Origin: Pseudomonas kitaguniensis
Lineage (GTDB): Bacteria; Pseudomonadota; Gammaproteobacteria; Pseudomonadales; Pseudomonadaceae
Direction: 5' to 3'
DNA length: 64,000 nt
NCBI RefSeq assembly: GCF_009296165.1
Contig: NZ_VUAZ01000041.1
Location: 16,218 to 80,217, forward strand
Of this stretch, positions 8,798 through 18,164 are shown in pieces; the first letter of the stretch is position 1, and each line of letters begins with the position of its first letter. The notes below the pieces were generated by a model that saw only the letters and a list, made by a program, of their open reading frames with translations, did no database searches and was not told the DNA's origin. The position numbers and the translations under genes are program-made.

Positions 8798-10196
8798 CTA
8801 GCCTATCTGCGCCCGGCGCAGTGCTTCGCTCAGCGCCGCCAGCGCAATCTCAAGGTCAGGCTGCCCATGAAACGTGTGGCTCAAGCGAAAATGCTGGTGG
8901 TGCAGCCCGCCGACGCTGAACAACTCACCGGGCGCGACAACCACCTGCCGGGCGAGTAAATGCTGGAACACCTGGCGCATGTCGACCGCATGGGTAGAGC
9001 CTAACCAGAGGGTGGCGCCACCGGCGGGCATGCGGCAGGTCACTTGATTACCCACGTGTTGCGCCAGGCGCTGACTCATTTCGTCCGCCTGTTGGCTGAG
9101 CAACGGGCGCAAATTGCGCAGGTGCTGATCAATGCGCCCGCTGTGGTACAGACGCGCAATTGCGCGCTGGCGAATCGATGATAACCGGAACGAGCGCAGC
9201 AAGAATTGGCGCTGCAACTCGCTGCTCATGTGCCGGGACAGCGCATAAGCATACGGCGCCTCCGGCCCGAGTATTTTTTCGAAGGAGGAAAACACCACCA
9301 GCCGCTCCGGATTGACCACATCGCGCAGCGCCGCCGGGGGCGGCTTGAACCCCAGCTCTCCGTAGGTATCGTTCTCCAGCAGCCAGCAACCGTACTGGTC
9401 CAACAGGCGCGCCACACCCAGACAATCGTGCGGCAGCATGGCGAACCCCGAGGGCAGGTTGATCGCCGACGAAAGCAACACCAGGCGCACCGACTCACCG
9501 CGCAACATGCCTTCGAGCGATACCAGGTCCAGGCTGCCATCGTGCGCCCAGGGCAACTCTAGAATTCGCACCCCGGCATCCTGCAGCAGGCGCAGGATCA
9601 GCCAGTCGCAGGGCGACTCGACAATCACCGTGGCACCGCGCAGGCCCAGCACCTCGATAAGAATATCGAGCACGCCTCGCAGGTCGGCACCGATATAAAC
9701 ATCGTCGGCGTGCCAGCAGCGGGTGGGCGACGAGGTATAGCGCGCCGCCAGCGCCGCGCGCAGCTCCCAGCCCCCGCAAGGCTGCGACCAAGGCTGCGAA
9801 GGGTGCGGGTATTGGCGCACCAGTTCGCGCTCGAGTCGCAGCAACGTGCCATCAGCGACGCCAACAGCGCTGGCTCATCGCCGCTGAGCACCACCATGCC
9901 CGGGCGCGCGCGGCTACGTAGAGGCGCTCAAGCAAATCCCCGCTGGGCATGGCCATGGGGTTGCTCGCCAAGGGCCACGCGTAATAACCCGACTTGGCCA
10001 CCGAATACACCCTGCCCTCTTTTTCCAGTAGCGAGTACGCGTACTGAATGGTCGAGATTGATACATTCAGGCGCAGCGATAACTGGCGCAAAGACGGCAG
10101 TTTCACCCGGGTATCGGTGCTGACCTCGTTAATCAGGTTGATCATGTAGCGGTAAACCGCCTGGTAGGCGAAATCCCGCACACCGCGCAGCGTCAT
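8798..10196 (-). pseudogene. MocR-type GntR/aminotransferase regulator, broken by two frameshifts
   Basis: The N-terminal 90 residues (from ATG 10196) are a GntR winged helix, with KLPSLRQLSLRLNVSISTIQ and YSLLEKEGRVY. The remainder, in other frames, is a fold-type I aminotransferase domain containing the Asn/Tyr-rich PLP-site features ENDTYGELGF and SSFEKILGPEAPYAY. The breaks lie near 9901-9913 (in a GCGCGCCC run) and near 9849-9856. Each is repaired by adding one base, giving about 466 residues, the normal MocR length. MocR proteins use PLP as an effector or cofactor to sense amino compounds or vitamin B6. The start codon overlaps the stop of the upstream 476-aa gene (ATGA), so the two are translationally coupled. 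It is either a recently inactivated regulator or contains sequence errors. Confidence 0.85.
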
Positions 10197-11623
10197 CGTC
10201 CGTACAGCTGGAAGTTCAGGTCGCCGTCGGGCAGGGCGTGCTCATGGCGAGTGCCGCGTTCGCCGCCGCCTGGAGCAATGGCCCGCGGCCGTTGACGGTA
10301 TAGATGCTGGAGCAACGGCAACGACATGCCGCTGGTGTCAGCCACCCATTGCTGCAACATCTCAGCTGCAGGCTTGCCCTGCAGCACTTTGTGCAGTTCA
10401 GGCAGCGCCACCAGCATGCCTGGGTGGCACTGGCGCAAATAACCTTCCAGCCGTTCGCCGTGATGGATAAAAGGCGAAAACAACAGGCAGACCAGTTGGC
10501 TTTCATCCAGGCCGAGGGCCTGCTGGGCATACCCGGCAGCCAAGGCGCGCCCGTCACGGCTGCCGGCTTGCGCCATCAGTGCTTCGGGAGCCTGCAGGCT
10601 CTGCAGATACGCCTGCGCCTGCAGCACGAAGGCTTCTACGGCTGCCTTGTAGTCCAATGCCCGCACGCATTCGGCCTGCAGGCCTCGCAGGTGTGCCATC
10701 AACCTCGGGCTGGCAAAGGCCGGGTGGCTGAAATGAAAGCCCAACGGATCCGGGGCATAGGCCATGAACTCGGTGAGCAAAGGCGCGCAACTTCTGTCGA
10801 TACCTTCGAACAGGTCGACAATGCCGATGTACGCCAAGTGATGGTGCCCACCCAGGCAGGGGTCAGCCTTTGGCACATAAAGCTCACCATAAATGTCACG
10901 ATAGAAGTCATCGCTCCAGGCGTCCATGCGCGCAAACAGCCCATTGAGCGATGCGGGATTGACCGTGGCCTTGGCCCCGGTGGCCTGAGCGGCTTTTTTC
11001 AACCAGGCAATGAGCTGGCTTTGTTTACGCGCGCAATCGCCGCTGACCAGCGCATGCACGCCGCCGTTCCAGGCGGTGACACGCTGGTAGAAATCACCCA
11101 AGGCCAAGTACGTGTCGTTGCACAACGTTGCGCAAATATCGCCGGACGTCATATGCCCGATTATCAACTTGTTGCGTTGACTGATACCGCGCCCAACGGG
11201 TGACACCAGGCGCTGGTGGTTGAACGGCAGTACCTGTTGGTCTTCCACCATCAGTAACTCAACCCGGTCGTCATCGTGCATAAACAGTTGCGTGTAACCA
11301 CGATGGATCGTATCCAGCGTGGCCTGGGTCATACCCGCGTGGCGCAGCGTGGCGACCCGCAGCTGAAACGTCTTGGGCGCTCGTGCAGCAATACTCAGTT
11401 GTGCAGCACGCAGCAACGCCAGGGTGTAACTGCTGACTTCACCACCGCCATGGGCCACAAGCACCTTGTAACCGCCCACCTGTTCCATGCCGCCCGCCGC
11501 CACGACGATACGCTGGATCAACAATTGAAGTGTGGTGCGTTCGGTGCGACTGAAGTGCCCGATCAACCGCTGCTGAACTTGCTGGTAAACATAATTCATG
11601 GCCTGTTCGTGAATGGCGCTCAT
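10193..11623 (-). CDS. Protein of unknown function coupled to the MocR gene
   Basis: I do not recognise this 476-residue protein. It lacks a signal peptide or evident membrane segments and is probably cytoplasmic. Visible features are GGYKVLVAHGGGEVSSYTLALL near residue 50, a histidine-rich GGHHHLAYIGIVDLFEGI near residue 263, and an alpha-helical C-terminal third with alternating Leu/Gln-rich stretches. No nucleotide-binding or PLP-lysine motif is obvious. The stop codon overlaps the start of the MocR-type gene by four bases (ATGA), so the two form an operon. MocR regulators usually control a nearby gene, which makes this protein a likely target or functional partner. Base composition resembles the neighbours. 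There is no function to assign from sequence alone. Confidence 0.75.
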   Translation of the reverse strand: MSAIHEQAMNYVYQQVQQRLIGHFSRTERTTLQLLIQRIVVAAGGMEQVGGYKVLVAHGGGEVSSYTLALLRAAQLSIAARAPKTFQLRVATLRHAGMTQATLDTIHRGYTQLFMHDDDRVELLMVEDQQVLPFNHQRLVSPVGRGISQRNKLIIGHMTSGDICATLCNDTYLALGDFYQRVTAWNGGVHALVSGDCARKQSQLIAWLKKAAQATGAKATVNPASLNGLFARMDAWSDDFYRDIYGELYVPKADPCLGGHHHLAYIGIVDLFEGIDRSCAPLLTEFMAYAPDPLGFHFSHPAFASPRLMAHLRGLQAECVRALDYKAAVEAFVLQAQAYLQSLQAPEALMAQAGSRDGRALAAGYAQQALGLDESQLVCLLFSPFIHHGERLEGYLRQCHPGMLVALPELHKVLQGKPAAEMLQQWVADTSGMSLPLLQHLYRQRPRAIAPGGGERGTRHEHALPDGDLNFQLYGR

Positions 11624-12050
11624 AGTTCTACTACCTGAGTGAAAATATCAGTTTCAAACAACTACCGAGCGCAGTTGCCTGATCTATTACGTCTGTAAGA
11701 ATGTCGCTCACGCAGCAGTGTTCTTCCTATACAAACACTAGCACTTTGCAACAAATCGACAGGTGCCGGGGGCGTGACCGCGCTGAGGGCATTCATGGCG
11801 CTGACGCCCGTGCGCCAAGCGCCAAGGCCTCTTACGGCATCACTCCTAGGACCTTTCCCACGACGTCCTACACCCTTTTAACCCTGAACTTAAAGATCTG
11901 TCCGACAAATAAACCTCTTCAAACTTTAATCCTGATCGGCTTATTTGATTGAGATGCGCCTTGCAAATGCCCGAGGCGTCCGGCCCAGGCAGACGCCAAA
12001 CTTTTAGTTGCTGAAAGCCCGTGCGGCCGTATCAAAATTCGGATCATTAC

Positions 12051-12100
12051 TCAGTCCTTGAGTTGAAAGTGAAGACTCAATTATCAGGACTGACATTTTT
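12051..12100 (+). terminator. Orphan intrinsic-terminator-like structure
   Basis: Eight-base arms TCAGTCCT (12051-12058) and AGGACTGA (12086-12093) enclose a second pairing, TGAGT with ACTCA, and are followed by CATTTTTATT. On the plus strand this resembles a bulged intrinsic terminator. There is no coding gene on the plus strand just upstream (the nearest is the pirin gene at 6.3-7.0 kb), so it could end a small RNA. Evidence is structural only. Confidence 0.4.
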
Positions 12101-12177
12101 ATTAACAGATACAGAACCGGGTCGAAAACCAGTTCAGATAGTTACCCGGGCGGTAATTTGATAACGCACACACGCAA

Positions 12178-12204
12178 GCGCCGCGCTGAAATTCAGGGCG
12201 GCGC
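12178..12204. repeat. Perfect long hairpin
   Basis: The arms GCGCCGC (12178-12184) and GCGGCGC (12198-12204), plus inner CTGAA (12186-12190) and TTCAG (12192-12196), make a nearly continuous 12-pair stem. No T run follows on either strand. Role unknown. Confidence 0.5.
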
Positions 12205-12282
12205 GAAGAAGAAAGGTATGATTTACGGGGGCTAAAGGCGGATGCGCGCTTCGGACAGCGCGCGGGTACAAGTCATGTCAGA

Positions 12283-12305
12283 TGGCGCATCTGCCGCATG
12301 CGCCA
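12283..12305. repeat. Inverted repeat near the 3' end of the MDR gene
   Basis: Eight-base perfect arms TGGCGCAT (12283-12290) and ATGCGCCA (12298-12305) surround 7 bases. The element lies 38 bases past the MDR stop codon on that gene's strand. It may help end transcription or protect the message, but there is no T run. Confidence 0.45.
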
Positions 12306-12342
12306 GGGGTTTGGAATACTCGTTTGCGAATACTCCTACACC

Positions 12343-13365
12343 TCAAACAGCTTCGACCTGCAGCGCAACGCGCTCGCGGCAAGGGCACTCGTCCATATAA
12401 CGGTGTGCTTCAACGAACTGATTGAACGGAAACACTGTGGTTTTCAATGGCACCAGCACCCGGTCGGCGGTCAGTTGGTTGATGTCGCGCAACGCACGCT
12501 GCAGCGCAACCTGGTCCTGAATGATGCCCAACTCCGGTTTGCCGGTGAAGTTGCCGATACAATGCACAAAGAACTGAATGTTCTTCTGAAACGCGGCACA
12601 CGCCGGGAACGGCGTTTGATTGCCGCCTTGCAGGCCGTAGAGCACCAGGCTGCCACGTGGTGCAAGCACATCACCGAGCAATGACATCTGCGGGCCACCC
12701 AAGCCATCGAACACCACGTCAACGCCGCGGTTATCAGTGAACTTGTTGATCTGCATGAGCAAGTCCTGCTCCTCGGTGACAATCACCTTTTCTGCGCCCA
12801 GCGACAGCAGGTACTCACGCTCCGCACTGTCTTTGGTGGCGGCAATCACCCGCACACCCAGGGCTTTGCCCAACTGCACGAACGAGGGGCCGGCACAGTG
12901 GCTCGCGTCGGTGACCAAAGCAAATTGCCCGGGTTTTACGCGTGCCAGGTCAACGTAGGCAAAGTAGGCGATCAGCAACGGCGTGTAGTGCACGCTGGCT
13001 TCAATCGGGCTCAGCACATCCGGGTACCGCACCAACGCTGAACGGGGCAGCACGATCTGTTCGCCATACACTGGGTAATCGTTGGGGCTCTCGGCCGGAA
13101 AACTGGCCACTTTATCGCCCACTGCCAAGTCATCCACGCCGTCGCCGAGGGCTACCACCACCCCAGCCATCTCATGGCCGAGGCCAGACGGCAGACGTGC
13201 ATGCGAGGACGCCAGGTTCTGGCGCCACAGAATGTCGTACCAGCTGATGCCAATCGCGTCGACACGCACCTGCACTTCGCCCGGTGCGGGCTGCGCGGCT
13301 ACATGCTCTTCGCATTTGAGCACCTCGGCCGGACCAAACTTGTGAAAACGGATCGTGCGGGACAT
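12343..13365 (-). CDS. Zinc-free medium-chain (quinone-oxidoreductase-like) dehydrogenase
   Basis: This 340-residue protein of the MDR superfamily begins MSRTIRFHKFGPAEVL, as NADPH:quinone oxidoreductases do. It carries the GroES-like region GHEMAGVVVALGDGV and a Rossmann domain with a degenerate nucleotide loop (DASHCAGPSFVQLGKALG), followed by VDVVFDGLGG. The catalytic-zinc Cys/His set is absent, so reduction of quinones or activated double bonds is more likely than alcohol oxidation. I chose ATG 13365 because GAGG lies 7 bases upstream, although the frame is open to 13440. It is transcribed divergently from a LysR gene across a 289-base gap, the classic arrangement for a regulator and its target. 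The substrate cannot be read from the sequence. Confidence 0.85.
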   Translation of the reverse strand: MSRTIRFHKFGPAEVLKCEEHVAAQPAPGEVQVRVDAIGISWYDILWRQNLASSHARLPSGLGHEMAGVVVALGDGVDDLAVGDKVASFPAESPNDYPVYGEQIVLPRSALVRYPDVLSPIEASVHYTPLLIAYFAYVDLARVKPGQFALVTDASHCAGPSFVQLGKALGVRVIAATKDSAEREYLLSLGAEKVIVTEEQDLLMQINKFTDNRGVDVVFDGLGGPQMSLLGDVLAPRGSLVLYGLQGGNQTPFPACAAFQKNIQFFVHCIGNFTGKPELGIIQDQVALQRALRDINQLTADRVLVPLKTTVFPFNQFVEAHRYMDECPCRERVALQVEAV

Positions 13366-13654
13366 CGCAAACCTCGTCAAAGTAACCTCTAATGCCATGA
13401 ACTTTATCTGGGCTTTCCAGGTAAGGCCACCGGTCGCCATTAATAGTCGACATGCTTGTCATTGATTCCGCAGCTGAATATTTGTGCTCAGCCGTTGTGG
13501 GAAAACTCAATTTGCGCGTAGGAAAACGCAATTAGCCGGTGCAGAGTAACAGCCTTTGCCCGTAAGATTAATGCCGGTCGTGCCTCACAACGGAACCTCA
13601 AGGGTTCCTGTATGGCCGCTCTCGTCAAGTAAGCTGACTCTACCAGGACACAAG

Positions 13655-14569
13655 ATGAACCGTAACGACCTGCGTCGTGTCGACCTTAACCTCTTGATCG
13701 TATTCGAAACCTTGATGCATGAGCGCAGCGTGACCCGCGCCGCCGAGAAGCTGTTCCTCGGCCAACCGGCCATCAGCGCGGCGTTGTCGCGCCTGCGCGG
13801 TTTGTTCGATGACCCGCTGTTTGTGCGCACCGGGCGCAGCATGGAGCCATCGGCCCGCGCCGTGGAAATCTTCGCCCTGCTCTCCCCAGCCCTCGACTCG
13901 ATTTCCACTGCGGTCAGCCGCGCCGCAGAATTCGTCCCGGCCACCAGCACCGCCGTGTTCCGTATCGGCCTGTCGGACGATGTCGAATTCGCCCTGCTGC
14001 CACAACTGCTCAAGCGCCTGCGCGCCGAAGCCCCTGGCATCGTGCTGGTGGTGCGCCGCGTCAACTACATCCTGATGCCCGGCCTGCTGGCCTCCGGCGA
14101 GATCTCCATTGGCGTCAGCTACACCGCCGACCTGCCCGCCAACGCCAAGCGCAAAGTGCTGCGGCGCAGCCTGCCGAAACTGCTGCGCGCCGACAGCGTG
14201 CCCGGCTCGCTGAGCCTGGACGACTTCTGCGCACGCCCTCACGCCCTCGTGTCGTTCGCCGGTGACCTGAGCGGGTTTATCGATGAAGAGCTGGAAAAGT
14301 TGGGGCGCAAACGCCACGTTGTGCTGGCCGTGCCACAGTTCAATGGGCTGGGCACGTTGCTGGCGGGCACTGACATTGTGGCGATCGTGCCGGACTACGC
14401 CGCGCAAGCGCTGACCGCAACCGGCGGCCTGCGCGCGGAAGAACCGCCGTTGCCGGTGCGCTCGTTTGAACTGCACATGGCGTGGCGCGGGTCGCAGGAT
14501 AACGATCCGGGTGAGCGCTGGTTGCGCTCGCGGATTCAGATGTTTTTTGGCGACCCTGAGAGTCTTTAG
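13655..14569 (+). CDS. LysR-family transcriptional regulator
   Basis: This protein of about 304 residues has an N-terminal winged helix-turn-helix with VDLNLLIVFETLMHERSVTRAAEKL and QPAISAALSRLRGLFDDPLFVR, followed by a periplasmic-binding-like effector domain. The start at 13655 (AGGA 6 bases upstream) removes a non-family N-terminal extension of 33 residues. The PNP-rich NodD-like form VDLNLLIVFETLM places it in the NahR/LinR/NodD branch, whose members sense aromatic or related small molecules. It is divergent from the MDR oxidoreductase gene, so it is the probable regulator of that gene, and LysR proteins usually also repress themselves from the same site. The effector is unknown. Confidence 0.92.
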   Translation: MNRNDLRRVDLNLLIVFETLMHERSVTRAAEKLFLGQPAISAALSRLRGLFDDPLFVRTGRSMEPSARAVEIFALLSPALDSISTAVSRAAEFVPATSTAVFRIGLSDDVEFALLPQLLKRLRAEAPGIVLVVRRVNYILMPGLLASGEISIGVSYTADLPANAKRKVLRRSLPKLLRADSVPGSLSLDDFCARPHALVSFAGDLSGFIDEELEKLGRKRHVVLAVPQFNGLGTLLAGTDIVAIVPDYAAQALTATGGLRAEEPPLPVRSFELHMAWRGSQDNDPGERWLRSRIQMFFGDPESL

Positions 14570-14714
14570 AAGTCCCCGGACAGGCTATTTATCTGATCAT
14601 TTCTGCCTTTCAACAAACCATGTAGCTCCATTCACTTCCAGTGGATTACTACATTGGGGGCACGTCTGAGGGCATGATTTACATAGCCATCTGTATAGGT
14701 AGATGGGTCCACGG

Positions 14715-15890
14715 TTACAACGGAAATACCGCGCTGATCATGGTGCCACCCTGGTCACGATTGCTGGCGGTAATAGCGCCACCATGGGCCTGGCAAATCG
14801 CACGGGCGATGGAGAGACCTAATCCGCTGCCGCCCGAGTAACGCGCCCTCGAACGCTCCGCACGCCAGAAGCGATCAAATACGCTGTCCAAGTGCTGCGC
14901 CTCGATACCGGGGCCGCGGTCCCCGATCTCAATCACCACCCGATCTTGGACCTGCCGCGCCATGATGCTCAGCTCGCCGCCGCCTGCCGCGTAGCGCAGC
15001 AGGTTATCAATCAGGATATTCAGCACCTGGCCCAAGCGATCGCGATCAGCATGGATACAACACCCATCGGCAATACTCACGTGCGTACGCACACAGGCGT
15101 CATCCAATTGCGGCTGGAACCAGGCCAATCGTTCGCTCACCAGGGCCGCGAGGGGAAAGTCGCTGCGTTCCAGCACCAACCGACCCGCCCTGGCCATCGA
15201 CAACAGGTGCAAGTCATCCACCAATTTTCTGAGTTGATCGAGCTGACGCTTGACCATGCCCAATTGTGCTACATCGCTGGGGAACACCTCATCGAGCATG
15301 CCCTGCACGCGTCCCATGGCGGCATTCAGGGGCGTGCGCAGTTCATGGGCGATGACCGCGCTTGACTCGCGCACATCCCGCTCGTAACGCTCCAGTTGCG
15401 TGGTCATGCTGTTGAAGTCGCTGATCAGGCGTTGCAGTTCGTCGGGCGTGTGTCGGTGAATCGGCAGGCGCGTGAAGAAGTCTCCACCGGCAACCTGCCG
15501 TGCCCCTTGCGCTATCGCCGAAAACTGGCTGGACAAGGGGCGCGAAAACCACAAGCCACAGACGATGATGATCGGGATGGCCGCCAACACCAGGCAGGCC
15601 AGGATCAGCCAGTCGCGATTGGCGATATCCGGCTGGAAAAATTCCACTGGGTAGTATTCGGCTACCAGTTGGCGCAAGCGTGTCTCGTTGAGTTGCGGCT
15701 CGGCGCGCAGGTGCAGCAATTCCTCACGCGCTTGCGGCGGCAGGCGCTGCAAGAAATACCAGTCCGAAAGCCTGAAGTTGCCCCACATGCACAGGGCAAT
15801 CACCACCACGGCGCCGATCGCCAATAGGCTCATGCGCATACCGACCCAGCGCCACAGCGGTTTGTCGTTGACCCGAGACTTCTCAAACAT
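14715..15890 (-). CDS. Sensor histidine kinase of a two-component system
   Basis: This 391-residue inner-membrane kinase has transmembrane segments near residues 19-37 and 94-114 flanking a short periplasmic sensor of about 55 residues. A HAMP domain (RPLSSQFSAIAQGARQVAGG) follows, then the H-box VIAHELRTPLNAAMG with His182, and a catalytic domain with N-box NILIDNLLRYA, G1 IGDRGPGI, F-box FDRFWRAE and G2 GGSGLGLSIA. It autophosphorylates and transfers to the regulator encoded just upstream (6-base gap). The pair is divergent from the RND efflux operon and very probably controls it, in the manner of BaeSR or PmrAB-like systems. The signal is not evident, and such a small sensor is typical of kinases that sense cations, peptides or membrane stress. 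Confidence 0.94.
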   Translation of the reverse strand: MFEKSRVNDKPLWRWVGMRMSLLAIGAVVVIALCMWGNFRLSDWYFLQRLPPQAREELLHLRAEPQLNETRLRQLVAEYYPVEFFQPDIANRDWLILACLVLAAIPIIIVCGLWFSRPLSSQFSAIAQGARQVAGGDFFTRLPIHRHTPDELQRLISDFNSMTTQLERYERDVRESSAVIAHELRTPLNAAMGRVQGMLDEVFPSDVAQLGMVKRQLDQLRKLVDDLHLLSMARAGRLVLERSDFPLAALVSERLAWFQPQLDDACVRTHVSIADGCCIHADRDRLGQVLNILIDNLLRYAAGGGELSIMARQVQDRVVIEIGDRGPGIEAQHLDSVFDRFWRAERSRARYSGGSGLGLSIARAICQAHGGAITASNRDQGGTMISAVFPL

Positions 15891-15895
15891 GCGGG

Positions 15896-16585
15896 TTACC
15901 TGAACCGATAGCCAATGGAGCGTACGGTCACCAGTACCCCGGCGATGCCATGGGTTTCCAACTTGCGTCGCAGGTTGTGAATATGGGCGTCAACGACCCG
16001 GGCCAGGGCTTCGCTTTCCGGTAGGCAGATTTCCAGCAACTCATCCCGGGTGAACGCCTTGGACGGTGTCTTGAGCAACGTGACCAGCAGCTTGAACTCC
16101 GTCGGCGTCAGGTCCAGCAACTGCGTTGGCGCATCGCGGTGCTCAATGGCCGCCGTGAAGGCAGTGAGGTCAACGCGCAGGTTTTCATGGCGCAGCAGTT
16201 GCTCAACCGGCTGGCTGCCCAGGGTACGTCGCAATACCGCATGCACCCGCGCCACCACTTCCCGCGAGCTGTAGGGTTTGACCACGTAGTCATCCGCGCC
16301 ATAACGCAAGGCGCCGAGTTTTTCCGGCTCATCGCCCATGGCCGTGACCATGATCACCGGCGTATCACTGCTGCGGCGCACGGCGGACAACACTTCAGTG
16401 CCACTCAAGCGCGGCAGCATCACGTCCAGCAGGATCAGGTCGGGCTGCCAGCTTTTGTGCAGGTCCAGACCACGCTGACCGTCTTCGGCCAAGGCTACCT
16501 CAAAACCATCCCGGCGCAGATAGGCTTCGAGAATATTGGCGCTGTCGGCATCGTCTTCGACAATGAGGATACGTTTTCCTGACAC
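15896..16585 (-). CDS. OmpR-family response regulator
   Basis: This 229-residue protein has a receiver domain (acidic pair VEDD near residue 10, phosphoacceptor Asp54 in ILLDVMLP, conserved Thr in IMVTAMG, Lys in VKPY) and a C-terminal OmpR/PhoB winged helix (LTPTEFKLLVTLL, VDAHIHNLRRKLE, VRSIGYRF). It is the partner of the kinase downstream. It starts 98 bases from the ATG of the outer-membrane factor gene on the other strand, so the shared intergenic region should hold its binding site. No certain direct repeat was found there by eye. The closest relatives by pattern appear to be BaeR-like regulators of envelope stress and efflux, but this is an inference from the neighbouring operon. Confidence 0.95.
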   Translation of the reverse strand: MSGKRILIVEDDADSANILEAYLRRDGFEVALAEDGQRGLDLHKSWQPDLILLDVMLPRLSGTEVLSAVRRSSDTPVIMVTAMGDEPEKLGALRYGADDYVVKPYSSREVVARVHAVLRRTLGSQPVEQLLRHENLRVDLTAFTAAIEHRDAPTQLLDLTPTEFKLLVTLLKTPSKAFTRDELLEICLPESEALARVVDAHIHNLRRKLETHGIAGVLVTVRSIGYRFR

Positions 16586-16682
16586 AAAGAAGCCTCTTGA
16601 TGAAACCTTGATAATTCACGAACGGTTTATTGAAAGTCCGCTGCCAGTATTGCCCTACGCCCGACTTTCGCGAACCGATCCT

Positions 16683-18164
16683 ATGCCGACCACTGCACCG
16701 CTGTCCAAGCCTATCAAGCTGCCTGAACACCTCGGCGCGGTTTTGCTGCTGTCCGGCATGCTGGCCGGCTGTTCACTTACGCCGACCTATCACACGCCTG
16801 CGTTGCCGGTACCGGACAACCTGCAAGGCACACGGGTAGCGGACGCCCCCTCCTCCACGATCAACGATGTAGAAGCGCTCAGCGAAGAAGAGAAACAGCT
16901 GCTGGGCAGCCTGGACTCATCGGCGCAGCTGCTGCACCTGGTTGGACAGGCCCTGGACTACAACCGTGACCTGCGCCTGGCGTTGCTGCGTGTCGAGCAA
17001 GCCCGCGCCCAGTTCGGTATTTCCCGCGCCGATCGCCTGCCCACCGTGGCCTTAGGGCTGCAACGCGACCGCCAGCACTTGCACGACAAGGCCGCCGACG
17101 AACGCTATGGGCAGGACATCGCGGTGGCGTCCGTGGGTATTTCGGACTTTGAGCTGGATTTTTTCGGACGCGTGCGCAGCCTGTCCGAAGCGGCGCGACA
17201 TGATTACCTGGCCACGCGCTACGGTAACCAGGCCGCGCGCAAGGCGCTGATCGTCGAAGTGGCGCGGCTATATTTGCAGGAACGCCTGCAGGCCAGCGTG
17301 AGGGCCGACACACAGTCCATTCTCGACAACCAAAACCAGCTGCTGAGCGTACTCGACGGCCAGCAAAAAGCAGGCCTAGTGGCGCAGGACACGGTTGACA
17401 CTCAGCGCATGCAGGTCCGTCGTTCCGCGCTGCAACTTGAGGATGCGAACGCTGAACATGTGCGTGCGCAACAGGCGTTGTCGTGGGTCACAGGGTATCA
17501 GGTCGCCCCTCTGGCAGCGGCGGCACAAAGCCAAGTCATCGATCTCAAGCCTCCGTCATGGCTGGTCGATCTACCGTCACAGCAGCTGTTGCAGCGCTTC
17601 GATGTGCGCCAATGCGAGGAAACCCTGCGCGCCGCGAATGCCAACATCGGCGCCGCGCGAGCGGCGTTCTTTCCCTCGATCACCTTGAGCACCGGTGCGG
17701 GCATCGCCAGCCCGCGCTTGAGCAACTTGTTTTCATCCGGCAGCGGCGCCTGGCTGTTCACCCCGCAACTGAACCTGCCGCTGTTCGACGGTGGCCGCAA
17801 CCAGGCCAACCTGGATCTCGCGACCGCTCGCCAACAGTCCGCCGTCGCCCAATATGAAAAGACCGTGCAGGACGCTTTTCGCGAAATCGCCGACCTGTTG
17901 ACTCAACGTCAACAAGCGTTGGCCAACGCCACCACGCAAATTGATCTGGCGGCATTGACCGCATTGAAGACCAAGCGTCTTGACCAACAAATTGCCGTGG
18001 GCGCGGCTGCGCACTCAGACCACCCGGCCGCTTCAATTCGCCTGACTGAATCCGCCATCGAGTTACGCAAGGCGACCTACCAACTGTTGTTCAACCGCCT
18101 GGCGCTGTATCGCGCGCTGTCCGGCGCACCGCTGTTTTCCTCCATAGAAAGGGTTTCACCATGA
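16683..18164 (+). CDS. Outer-membrane factor lipoprotein of RND efflux system (OprM/NodT type)
   Basis: This protein of about 493 residues has a lipoprotein signal (LLLSGMLAGCSL, lipobox LAGC) followed by TPTYHTPALPVPDN, the usual mature start of NodT-type outer-membrane factors. Two repeated OEP (outer-membrane efflux) domains follow, including RADRLPTVALGLQRDR and PQLNLPLFDGGRNQANLDLA, the latter being the conserved equatorial-domain phrase. As a trimer it forms the outer-membrane channel and periplasmic tunnel for the pump encoded downstream. I placed the start at 16683 because the signal peptide begins there. The ribosome site is weak and the frame is open further upstream. It is the first gene of the operon and overlaps the next by four bases. 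Confidence 0.93.
   Translation: MPTTAPLSKPIKLPEHLGAVLLLSGMLAGCSLTPTYHTPALPVPDNLQGTRVADAPSSTINDVEALSEEEKQLLGSLDSSAQLLHLVGQALDYNRDLRLALLRVEQARAQFGISRADRLPTVALGLQRDRQHLHDKAADERYGQDIAVASVGISDFELDFFGRVRSLSEAARHDYLATRYGNQAARKALIVEVARLYLQERLQASVRADTQSILDNQNQLLSVLDGQQKAGLVAQDTVDTQRMQVRRSALQLEDANAEHVRAQQALSWVTGYQVAPLAAAAQSQVIDLKPPSWLVDLPSQQLLQRFDVRQCEETLRAANANIGAARAAFFPSITLSTGAGIASPRLSNLFSSGSGAWLFTPQLNLPLFDGGRNQANLDLATARQQSAVAQYEKTVQDAFREIADLLTQRQQALANATTQIDLAALTALKTKRLDQQIAVGAAAHSDHPAASIRLTESAIELRKATYQLLFNRLALYRALSGAPLFSSIERVSP

Larger units (their letters stand above)
11624..12342. promoter_or_regulatory. Gene-free region with several inverted repeats
   Basis: These 719 bases contain the promoter of the 476-aa gene at the left and the 3' side of the MDR gene at the right. 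No convincing coding region was found. Three structures stand out and are described separately: a terminator-like element at 12051-12100, a long hairpin at 12178-12204 (arms GCGCCGC and CTGAA with complements), and an inverted repeat at 12283-12305. The concentration of structure suggests an RNA element, but none was recognised. Confidence 0.45.

Noticed and set aside
13640..14476. 278-codon open frame on the minus strand opposite the LysR gene
   Set aside because: The LysR helix-turn-helix and length fit on the plus strand, and the other frame has no family.
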